A stretch of 5,381 nt of DNA from Anaerolineae bacterium (GTDB lineage: Bacteria > Chloroflexota > Anaerolineae > Aggregatilineales > Phototrophicaceae): contig JALONZ010000188.1 in assembly GCA_025454675.1 (NCBI GenBank), positions 1-5,381 on the forward strand, written 5' to 3'. The position numbers and the translations under genes are program-made. The notes beneath the pieces were generated by a model that made no database searches, was not told the origin of the DNA, and saw only the letters and a program-made list of their open reading frames with translations. Shown one piece after another: positions 1 through 5,381 of this stretch (the stretch's first letter is position 1; each line of letters begins with the position of its first letter).

Positions 1-2609
1 TGTATGCGGGTGATTTTATGACATCCTTTTTTATTGGGGATGCCATCGAGTTTGAAAGTTGGCAATTACGCGAATTGGAAAAATTACACGAATCATTCAT
101 CCAAGCCACCCTACAACATATTGGGCAACTGCAAATACAATCACGCCCACAAGATGCGATTGTGTTGGCACGGCGGGCAATTGCCTTATCACCTTTGCGT
201 GAGGACATCCAACGCGCAGTGATTCAACTCTACCGAGAAAGCGGTGATAAGGCATCTGCATTGCGCCAATATCACACTTATCGCAATTTACTATGGGAAG
301 AATTGGGTGTCGAACCCGATTCTGAAACACAAGCTATTTTTCGGGAACTTGAAAAAGTACAACATACCCCAATTAAAATGGATTATTCCCTGCCCCCGCG
401 CATTACCTCATTCATCGGTCATCAGGATGCCATGTATCAGATTGAAGCAATGCTTAAGGCGAATCGGCTCATCACTATCACCGCCACAGGTGGCACAGGC
501 AAAACCCGTCTCGCGCTCGAAATTGCCTATCGCGCACAAGATAATTTTTTGGGTGGCGTTTGCTTCATTGATTTAAGCGAGATTGCCCACCCTGACCATG
601 TTTTGCCCACCATTGCCAATGCGCTCCGTTTGCCAGATGCCCCTGATTTGTTGGTGCAAGTCACGCATTCTTTGCAAAATCGGCAGATACTACTCATCTT
701 AGATAATTTTGAGCATGTGTTAGAGGCAGGCGAATTGATTGCCCATTGGATGCACCATGCGCCAACCGTCACCTTTCTCATCACCAGCCGCGAACCGCTT
801 AAATTATATGGCGAAACCATTTTTCATCTACAAATGTTATCCCTACAAGAAGCGTGCCAATTATTTTATGAACGTGTACGGACGGTTCAACCCGATTTTC
901 AACGCACAGAAGCTGTAGATGCAAAAGTAAAATCCATTTGTCAGCGATTAGATGGCTTGCCACTGGCGATTGAACTGGCATCCACCCGTGCGCGGACAAT
1001 GAGCATGGATGAAATTTTGGCGGGATTGAATCACTGCTTGGATTTATTGGCAACTGATTTACGAAATATGCCCCGCCGACAACGCGCATTATTTTCGGCT
1101 ATCGAATGGAGTTACTCACTCCTCACCCCCGAACAAGCCCTTTTATTTCGGCGGTTAGCAGTATTTCGGGGTGGATGGACGCGCGATGTCATCCCATTTA
1201 TCGCGCCGAATAATCGTGAATTAGATAATCTGGTAGATAAAAATTTAATCAGGCGAGTATTTTCTGGCACACATCGTTATAACATGCTCGAAACGATTCG
1301 GGAGTATGCGTATCATCAGCTAGAAAAAACAGATGAATTAGCCATCGCGCAAGATGCAATGGCACAATGGATGCTTCATTTTTCAGAAGATGCGATGTCC
1401 CAAATCCAGACTAAAAACCATAGCCATGTCATTAAGCAAGTCAGAGAAGAAGATGAAAATATCCGCATCGTGTTAGATTACCTCGCCACACAACCCAACC
1501 AATTAGTCACTTATGCGCGGATTGTGGGTGCATTAGGATGGATATGGAATTTTTTAGGAATTTGCACCATGCCCTTTCAACATGCAAAGCGTATCATCGC
1601 CCAAGCCGATAAATTGCCCGAATCAGTGCGGGCAAATGTATTGGTTAGTGGTGGGCATAGCGCCCATGAAATGGGGCAATGTGACTTAGCAGAAACTTGG
1701 CAACGAGAAGCACTCCGTATTTATCAAGAATTGGGCGACGAAGCCAATATCTATTACACCGAGTTCTTTTTATCGGGGCGTATGACAGATAAAGGCACTT
1801 CTGTCGAAAACTTATCCGTACTCCGCCAAAAAGCACTTGAGCGTAACGATTTATTTTTATTGAGTTTGGTCAATATCAACTTGGGCGCAACCTTATTAGA
1901 TAGAAGGCAAATCACCCAAAGTATCGTTATGCTAGAGGAAGGGATGAACATCTGCGAAGAAATGGGTTTTGTGTTGCTACTGCCCATTTATTATTTAAAT
2001 ATTGCTGATACCTATTCTGCTAATGGAGAAGTTGAAAAAGCATTCAAATTTTTGGAACGGGCGTATGCCATCAGCCAAGCCGAAAATTACATCTTCACCT
2101 GTATCATTTCATTGATGGAGTTATGCGATTTATGTTATCGCATCGGGCGCTTTGGTGATATTGAATCGTATGTGAATGAAGCCGAACAACTAACCAAACA
2201 ATTGCCATTGCCCATGTTATCGGTGCGCGTTCATTTTTGGCGGGCGGTGGTTGCATCATTCACGGATAATATGGCGCAATTTTATGGTGCATATAAACAT
2301 ATTTTCCGATACATTCATATATCCGATGTCAATATGTCATTTTATATCATGAATAGCATCTTTTATTTGATTTTGATGATGGTTAAACGCAGAAAATCAT
2401 TAGAGAAATGTGCTTTATTGGTTAGTGGGATTGATGCGTACCGCGAAAAGATTAATATCACATACTCGGATATGCAACAGAATTGGCGAGATGCTATTTT
2501 AGAGGCATTTGCAGAGGTACATCATCCCTACCAAGAACAAGGCAAATTGCTCAGTATTGAGGATGTGCTTCGGGAAAGTGAAAATTTATTGGAGCAATTA
2601 ATCTTGTAG
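1..2609 (+). CDS. SARP/AfsR-like STAND transcriptional regulator (BTAD + NB-ARC + TPR), 5' end missing
   Basis: The frame is open to the left edge: the bases before the ATG at 18 read Y-A-G-D-F, which joins the following residues into a typical BTAD start (YxGDF...E-x-W). That ATG is therefore internal, and the real start plus the expected winged-helix DNA-binding domain lie upstream. Residues are counted from ATG 18. BTAD helices span about 1-115, ending in the family-typical EELGVEPDSETQ. The NB-ARC ATPase follows: Walker A ATGGTGKT (156-163), Walker B LLILDN (225-230), FLITSREPL (253-261) and GLPLAIELA (313-321). Its winged-helix part has LLFRRLAVFRGG near 376-386 and MLETIREYA (423-431). 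Residues about 540-730 look like TPR-type helical repeats, e.g. 611-650 and 652-690. Known of the family: ATP-dependent oligomeric switch proteins in which the C-terminal repeats sense a signal and the N-terminus binds DNA. The ligand and target genes cannot be inferred here. It converges on the LysM gene. Confidence 0.93.
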   Translation, partial: YAGDFMTSFFIGDAIEFESWQLRELEKLHESFIQATLQHIGQLQIQSRPQDAIVLARRAIALSPLREDIQRAVIQLYRESGDKASALRQYHTYRNLLWEELGVEPDSETQAIFRELEKVQHTPIKMDYSLPPRITSFIGHQDAMYQIEAMLKANRLITITATGGTGKTRLALEIAYRAQDNFLGGVCFIDLSEIAHPDHVLPTIANALRLPDAPDLLVQVTHSLQNRQILLILDNFEHVLEAGELIAHWMHHAPTVTFLITSREPLKLYGETIFHLQMLSLQEACQLFYERVRTVQPDFQRTEAVDAKVKSICQRLDGLPLAIELASTRARTMSMDEILAGLNHCLDLLATDLRNMPRRQRALFSAIEWSYSLLTPEQALLFRRLAVFRGGWTRDVIPFIAPNNRELDNLVDKNLIRRVFSGTHRYNMLETIREYAYHQLEKTDELAIAQDAMAQWMLHFSEDAMSQIQTKNHSHVIKQVREEDENIRIVLDYLATQPNQLVTYARIVGALGWIWNFLGICTMPFQHAKRIIAQADKLPESVRANVLVSGGHSAHEMGQCDLAETWQREALRIYQELGDEANIYYTEFFLSGRMTDKGTSVENLSVLRQKALERNDLFLLSLVNINLGATLLDRRQITQSIVMLEEGMNICEEMGFVLLLPIYYLNIADTYSANGEVEKAFKFLERAYAISQAENYIFTCIISLMELCDLCYRIGRFGDIESYVNEAEQLTKQLPLPMLSVRVHFWRAVVASFTDNMAQFYGAYKHIFRYIHISDVNMSFYIMNSIFYLILMMVKRRKSLEKCALLVSGIDAYREKINITYSDMQQNWRDAILEAFAEVHHPYQEQGKLLSIEDVLRESENLLEQLIL

Positions 2610-2634
2610 GGGTTTGCCAACCATCGCAAACCCC
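2609..2634 (+). terminator. Hairpin at the regulator stop codon, probable terminator
   Basis: GGGGTTTGC (2609-2617) and GCAAACCCC (2626-2634) form a perfect 9-bp stem with an 8-nt loop. The first stem base is the last G of the TAG stop codon. No T-tract follows (ATAAAT), so it is not a classical intrinsic terminator. It may still end or protect the 3' end of the regulator mRNA, and because it is symmetric it may also act on the convergent LysM transcript. The stem is directly visible; the function is inferred. Confidence 0.55.
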
Positions 2635-2693
2635 ATAAATAACGTCAGTTATGGATAACAAATAGGACTGCAAAATCACCCCTATCCCCCCTG

Positions 2694-2725
2694 CCCCCTT
2701 ATCCCCACTACGTGGAGGAAGGGGG
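2694..2725. repeat. Internal GC-rich hairpin A of the MITE-like element
   Basis: CCCCCTT (2694-2700) pairs with AAGGGGG (2719-2725). After a small internal loop and a bulge, CC/GG and CCAC/GTGG continue the stem to the loop TAC (2709-2711). It resembles the second hairpin of the element in both arm sequence and loop size, so the two look like diverged copies of one palindromic unit. Confidence 0.6.
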
Positions 2726-2753
2726 TGAAAATCGCTTCTGGGCGCAGTTTTAG

Positions 2754-2780
2754 CCCCCTCTCCACAGCGTGGGGAGGGGG
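2754..2780. repeat. Internal GC-rich hairpin B of the MITE-like element
   Basis: CCCCCTCTCCAC (2754-2765) pairs over 12 bp with GTGGGGAGGGGG (2769-2780), with a single T-G wobble and a 3-nt loop AGC. This is the most stable-looking fold in the window. It lies between convergent genes, so it could hinder transcription in either direction. It has no adjacent T-tract, so terminator function is only a possibility. Confidence 0.65.
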
Positions 2781-2839
2781 TTGGGGGTGGGGTGAAATAA
2801 AAATAATCTTAACCATAATTCACGTTAAATAGCATCATT

Positions 2840-3487
2840 TCATGGAATAACCAACACTTGCCCGACATAAATCAGGTTGCGATTGACAATATGATTGGCT
2901 TGCACCAACGCATCCACCGTCACACCGCATCGGCGTGAGATACGGAATAAGGTATCGCCACGGCGAATTGTATAAGTAGACCCACTGGCACAGGTTTGTG
3001 TGCCTGTGGTGACGGTGACGGTCTGATTCACCGTTGCACCATTATAGGTGATAGTTTGTTGCGCGATGATGTTTTGCTGTGGGGGTTGTGTGACTGTGTT
3101 CGGCGCAGGTGGCACAACGGGTACAGGCACAGCAATAAAAACAGGCATGGGGCAACTGAACAATTTGGTAAATTCATCCGACCCTGTTGCAAAATAGGGA
3201 CCCCCAATCCATTGCACGCGGAAATTGCCCACAAGGTCATAACTCAGAATCACCTGCCCTAATGGTGTTTGGGCAGAGATTTGACCAGCACCCCGCGCAA
3301 ACAAGGTACTATATTGAAATACGGTCAATGAGACACCTGTTTCATCGGGTGCAATGCCATAAATTTCCACGCTTGTGGTATTACAATTCCCAAAAACACG
3401 GTCGCCATTGCTATATCCCGATTGCGCCGATACAGGCAATCCAATTGCGAACAACATGATTAACAAGAGGTAACGAAATTTTTTCAT
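2840..3487 (-). CDS. Secreted LysM-domain protein with Pro/Thr-rich linker
   Basis: A complete 215-residue protein. ATG at 3487-3485 is supported by a strong Shine-Dalgarno site 9 nt upstream and by the signal peptide that starts at it: MKK, hydrophobic YLLLIMLFAIGLPV, then a VSA-Q cleavage site near residue 21. Residues about 22-112 form an unrecognised, probably beta-rich domain. C35 and C112 could form a disulfide. A Pro/Val-rich stretch (113-136) and a Thr-rich segment (about 143-165) act as linker. A single LysM domain ends the protein (about 172-215: YTIRRGDTLFRIS... to YVGQVLVIP). LysM domains bind N-acetylglucosamine-containing glycans such as peptidoglycan, so it is probably held on the cell envelope. 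No catalytic domain is seen, so a binding or structural role is inferred. It is the first gene after the tRNA terminator and likely has its own promoter. Its stop lies only 8 bp beyond the MITE-like element's flanking repeat. Confidence 0.9.
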   Translation of the reverse strand: MKKFRYLLLIMLFAIGLPVSAQSGYSNGDRVFGNCNTTSVEIYGIAPDETGVSLTVFQYSTLFARGAGQISAQTPLGQVILSYDLVGNFRVQWIGGPYFATGSDEFTKLFSCPMPVFIAVPVPVVPPAPNTVTQPPQQNIIAQQTITYNGATVNQTVTVTTGTQTCASGSTYTIRRGDTLFRISRRCGVTVDALVQANHIVNRNLIYVGQVLVIP

Positions 3488-3496
3488 GAAGGATAA

Positions 3497-3504
3497 TCCT
3501 CCTT
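3497..3504 (-). promoter_or_regulatory. Strong ribosome binding site of the LysM gene
   Basis: On the minus strand AAGGAGGA lies 9 nt before the ATG at 3487, a near-perfect match to the anti-Shine-Dalgarno sequence at good spacing. It fixes the start codon and suggests efficient translation. Its 3' end overlaps the short palindrome AGGATTATCCT (3500-3490), which is probably incidental. Confidence 0.85.
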
Positions 3505-3508
3505 ATAA

Positions 3509-3550
3509 ACGGCTTTTAATTGTATATTACAACCATTTAACCCAAGCCGT
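3509..3550 (-). promoter_or_regulatory. Nested inverted repeat in the LysM gene leader
   Basis: ACGGCTT and AAGCCGT form a perfect 7-bp inverted repeat (3544-3550 with 3509-3515). It encloses 28 AT-rich bases containing a second palindrome, TTGTA-ATA-TACAA (3532-3520). It ends about 4 nt upstream of the Shine-Dalgarno site. It could be an RNA leader hairpin or an operator-like DNA site. The symmetry is visible; any regulatory role is inferred. Confidence 0.4.
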
Positions 3551-3576
3551 GAGAGAATTGCCATCTTTATGACGGA

Positions 3577-3605
3577 CTTATAACGATGTTCGTAGGGGAT
3601 GCAAA
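3577..3605 (-). promoter_or_regulatory. Possible sigma-70-type promoter of the LysM gene
   Basis: On the minus strand TTTGCA (3605-3600) is followed after 17 bp by TATAAG (3582-3577), which matches the -10 consensus at 5 of 6 positions. It would start a transcript with a leader of roughly 80 nt containing the nested inverted repeat. The -35 match is only 4 of 6, so this is a candidate only. Confidence 0.3.
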
Positions 3606-3645
3606 CTTAGCCAAAATTCCGTATAGTCAAAAGAGAATTTGAAAT

Positions 3646-3676
3646 AAAAAAACCACCCAAAATATAGGTGGTTTTT
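3646..3676 (-). terminator. Intrinsic terminator of the tRNA-Val unit
   Basis: On the minus strand AAAAACCACC (3676-3667) and GGTGGTTTTT (3657-3648) form a perfect 10-bp stem around a 9-nt AT-rich loop. The T-run reaches seven residues (3652-3646). It begins 3 bp after the tRNA 3' end. It is a classical Rho-independent terminator and separates the tRNA from the LysM gene. It may also end read-through from the glycoside hydrolase gene. Confidence 0.85.
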
Positions 3677-3679
3677 ATG

Positions 3680-3752
3680 TGGGCAATATAGGACTCGAAC
3701 CTATGACCTTCTCGACGTCAACGAGACGCTCTGCCAATTGAGCTAATTGCCC
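3680..3752 (-). tRNA. tRNA-Val, anticodon GAC
   Basis: The 73-nt cloverleaf folds without mismatches. Acceptor GGGCAAT pairs with ATTGCCC, followed by discriminator A. The D stem is GCTC/GAGC with loop AATTGGCA. The anticodon stem TCTCG/CGAGA encloses the loop TTGACGT, giving anticodon GAC, which reads the valine codons GUC and GUU. The variable loop is AGGTC, and the T arm is ATAGG-TTCGAGT-CCTAT. No CCA is encoded (CAT follows the discriminator), so the 3' CCA must be added by a nucleotidyltransferase. It has its own promoter and terminator. Confidence 0.96.
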
Positions 3753-3763
3753 ATCTAAGTTTT

Positions 3764-3791
3764 ATTATAGCTTAAACAGGCAATTTTGCAA
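3764..3791 (-). promoter_or_regulatory. Promoter of tRNA-Val
   Basis: On the minus strand TTGCAA (3791-3786), a 16-bp spacer and a perfect TATAAT (3769-3764) lie just upstream of the tRNA. The predicted transcription start, about 7 bp after the -10 box, falls about 5 nt before the first tRNA base, as expected for a stable RNA gene. It occupies the 50-bp gap after the glycoside hydrolase stop, so the tRNA need not depend on read-through. Confidence 0.7.
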
Positions 3792-3802
3792 GTGGTGAAT
3801 CG

Positions 3803-5381
3803 CTAGGCTTTTAGGAAGGCATCGAATACATTCTGACGGCGCTGACGATTAAAATTGACCAAGCCATAACCATCATCCATGCCATCACCATACCCATACC
3901 ACACCGCACAAGCCACTTTGCCCACCAATTTGGTCTTGATTTCATTATAGAACGCGCTCACATATTGGCTAACCCCGCCTGCCAAGCCATCATTGCCTTG
4001 TTGACCCAAAACACCCCATTCGGTAATCCAAATGGGTTTGGTCGGTAAGGCTTGGCGCAAATGATTGACCGCCGTCACCAAATCACCATGTACCGTGAAT
4101 GGATTGCCCACGGGTCCGTTGCCATAGGCATGAAAACCAATCCCATCTGGGCGAATGTTGCTCGGCATATTGCGGAAGGCAGTATTGATATACTCCAAAC
4201 CGCGACCCGCACCTGTCACCAACCCACCTGTGATGATGAGCGTTTTGGAATCTACAGAACGAATCGTTTTAATCGTCTCCGATAGCAAATAACCATAAAA
4301 ATCGGGTTTGAGAGGAAGCGCCGACCGAATATTTTCTGGGAGGGTGTCTTGCTCATTCCAAACCTGATAGGCATGAATCAAGTTTTTATCCTTAAAAATT
4401 TGCGCGGTTTGCTTGACGATATTCAAAAATCTGGGGGTGAAAAATGTGCGCCAACGGTCATCATTTAGGCTTTCCCATGTGAATCCGCCACCCTCACCAT
4501 AAGTTTGATGCCCCAAAATGAGGATAACTTTTAATCCCGCCCGTTGACAGGCTTGCAGATAGGGCAAATAGCGGTTAAAGGTGAAATTCACATCCTGATT
4601 GCCAAAGGCGCGTTGTTCATCACTTGGTGGGAAGTTTGGATTGCGCGAGACATTAAATTTGAGGCGTACCCATCCCATGCCTGTTAACAAGGCTGGGTCT
4701 GGATTGCCTGCGGGGTTATCCAAATCCAAATTCACACCTGTCACTTTTGTACCGCGCAAAATGGGGTCTAAAACAATCACCCCGCCACTGCCTTCATCAT
4801 CCAAACTGACGGCACGCAAAAATTCACCCGCACAATAGGCTTCATCCACACCAGCCCGCCGAATTTTTATCCATTGATTCGGCACACCGACTTTCGCCAA
4901 CACGCGACCATGAGGCTCTGAGGTTTCAATCAGGTCGCTAGAGGTGAGTGTGCCTAAAATTTTGACACCCTCTGTCGCGGCGGGCTTTTCGCGGATACGT
5001 AAACTCCCCGTTGGACGCAAGCGCATATTCGCCCAATACACGAATAAGGTCGGGTCTACGACATTCGGCAACTTGAACTCGGATAAGCCACCTGCGGATG
5101 ATTGCACAACCAATTTCACAGATGTACCTGCGGCTTTGCCAATCACCGCTCCCGTTTTAACAGTCGTATTGGGACTGACTTTAATCTCTTTCAATCCGCC
5201 ATAGGTGGTGGTATAGGTCACACCGTCCAAAACGGTGGCAATTTGAATATACGACCCATAATTCAGCGCATCATTCGCCGACACTTTGACGACTGTCCCG
5301 CCAGCCGCGCAAAAAATATCCACATCTTCTTCAGTGCTAATATCAATCCCTTCGTGTGTATCGGGATTGCCATCGGTAGAG
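3803..5381 (-). CDS. M23-like / SH3-like / clan GH-A glycoside hydrolase fusion, 5' end missing
   Basis: The frame continues past the right edge, reading ...NPDTHEGIDISTEED before the GTG at 5323-5321. That GTG lies inside a domain and is not a convincing start. Residues are counted from it. The edge to about residue 95 resembles the lysostaphin-type M23 fold: HEGID (5356-5342), AAGGTVVKV and TVKTGAVIGKAAG. The usual YxHL and HxH ligand sites read YGGL and KLVV, so it is probably not an active peptidase. Residues about 103-172 look like a bacterial SH3-type domain (LRIREKPA, ILGTL, WIKIR, AGEFL). Residues about 182-506 form a TIM-barrel glycosidase: VWNEQD with presumed acid/base E324, and WITEWG with presumed nucleophile E435, the clan GH-A arrangement. 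AVWYGYGD (473-480) fits the eighth strand. The exact family (GH5/GH39-like) and substrate are unknown; secretion is inferred from the domains. The stop is followed by the tRNA promoter. Confidence 0.88.
   Translation of the reverse strand, partial: STDGNPDTHEGIDISTEEDVDIFCAAGGTVVKVSANDALNYGSYIQIATVLDGVTYTTTYGGLKEIKVSPNTTVKTGAVIGKAAGTSVKLVVQSSAGGLSEFKLPNVVDPTLFVYWANMRLRPTGSLRIREKPAATEGVKILGTLTSSDLIETSEPHGRVLAKVGVPNQWIKIRRAGVDEAYCAGEFLRAVSLDDEGSGGVIVLDPILRGTKVTGVNLDLDNPAGNPDPALLTGMGWVRLKFNVSRNPNFPPSDEQRAFGNQDVNFTFNRYLPYLQACQRAGLKVILILGHQTYGEGGGFTWESLNDDRWRTFFTPRFLNIVKQTAQIFKDKNLIHAYQVWNEQDTLPENIRSALPLKPDFYGYLLSETIKTIRSVDSKTLIITGGLVTGAGRGLEYINTAFRNMPSNIRPDGIGFHAYGNGPVGNPFTVHGDLVTAVNHLRQALPTKPIWITEWGVLGQQGNDGLAGGVSQYVSAFYNEIKTKLVGKVACAVWYGYGDGMDDGYGLVNFNRQRRQNVFDAFLKA

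Larger units (their letters stand above)
2642..2825. mobile_element. MITE-like non-coding insertion with terminal inverted repeats and 6-bp target duplication
   Basis: The left end reads ACGTCAGTTATGGATAA. The right end, on the opposite strand, reads ACGTGAATTATGGTTAA, matching at 14 of 17 positions. The exact direct repeat TAAATA flanks both ends (2636-2641 and 2826-2831), as expected of a target-site duplication. Inside, TCACCCC (2676-2682) faces GGGGTGA (2789-2795), with further C-run/G-run complementarity, and two hairpins lie between them. The interior has no plausible ORF, so any movement would need a transposase supplied from elsewhere. I cannot name the IS family. Removing the element and one repeat copy leaves about 40 bp between the two convergent stop codons, a compact ancestral spacer. 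An alternative is a REP-like structured intergenic repeat with chance flanking similarity. Confidence 0.62.

Noticed and set aside
18..20. ATG as the true start of the regulator gene
   Set aside because: Upstream in-frame residues YAGDF complete the BTAD motif, and the DNA-binding domain expected before BTAD is missing. The true start is outside the window.
527..820. Antisense reading frame inside the regulator gene
   Set aside because: It lies opposite well-conserved NB-ARC motifs and has no domain or start signal of its own; it is a shadow of the real gene. The same holds for the other minus-strand frames inside 97-1987.
2642..2825. CRISPR repeats or a small protein in the G/C-run region
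   Set aside because: There are only two related palindromic units in inverted layout, without regular spacers, and no ORF with a plausible start. The terminal repeats and flanking duplication fit an inserted element better.
2996..3459. Plus-strand reading frames opposite the LysM gene
   Set aside because: The minus strand has a signal peptide, a LysM domain and a strong Shine-Dalgarno site. The plus-strand translations look like random sequence.
3505..3538. TTGTAA-N17-TTTATA as a promoter for the LysM gene
   Set aside because: The spacing is right, but the -10 match is poor and the transcript would begin inside the Shine-Dalgarno site.
4052..5204. Plus-strand reading frames opposite the glycoside hydrolase gene
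   Set aside because: They overlap a continuous minus-strand protein with recognisable catalytic motifs and show no domain of their own.
5321..5323. GTG as the start codon of the glycoside hydrolase gene
   Set aside because: The frame stays open to the right edge, and the residues before the GTG (HEGIDIS) belong to the same M23-like domain. No Shine-Dalgarno site is seen upstream, so the gene is cut by the window.

Overview
The window looks like chromosomal DNA from an uncultured or little-studied bacterium. Chloroflexota (Anaerolineae-like) is the best guess. This rests on gene style only: a large SARP/AfsR-type regulator with BTAD, NB-ARC and TPR parts, a secreted LysM protein with a Pro/Thr linker, and a cell-wall-type module (M23-like plus SH3-like) fused to a glycoside hydrolase. 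No taxonomic marker other than a tRNA is present, so the assignment is an inference.

Layout. From the left edge to 2609 (+) runs the 3' part of a SARP/AfsR-like STAND regulator. It lacks its N-terminal DNA-binding domain, which lies outside the window. A perfect 9-bp hairpin overlaps its stop codon. Bases 2636-2831 hold what I read as a MITE-like insertion of about 184 bp. It has imperfect 17-bp terminal inverted repeats, an exact 6-bp flanking direct repeat (TAAATA) and G/C-run hairpins inside. It sits in the narrow gap between convergent genes. The next gene (3487 to 2840, -) encodes a small secreted protein with a C-terminal LysM domain, a strong Shine-Dalgarno site and an inverted-repeat leader. 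Next comes tRNA-Val(GAC) (3752 to 3680, -), with its own near-consensus promoter and a T-tract terminator. The right part (to 3803, -) is the 3' portion of a multidomain protein cut by the right edge: degenerate M23-like fold, SH3-like domain and clan GH-A TIM barrel with both catalytic glutamates.

How they work together. The LysM protein and the M23-like/SH3-like/GH-A protein both look extracytoplasmic and linked to envelope or polysaccharide binding, so they may share a theme. They are separated by an independently transcribed tRNA unit and are probably not one operon. The regulator converges on them and shows no direct link to them. No CRISPR array, phage gene, transposase or recognisable defence system is visible. 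The most unusual items are the MITE-like insertion and the peptidase-like domain that has lost most of its zinc ligands while fused to an apparently intact glycosidase.
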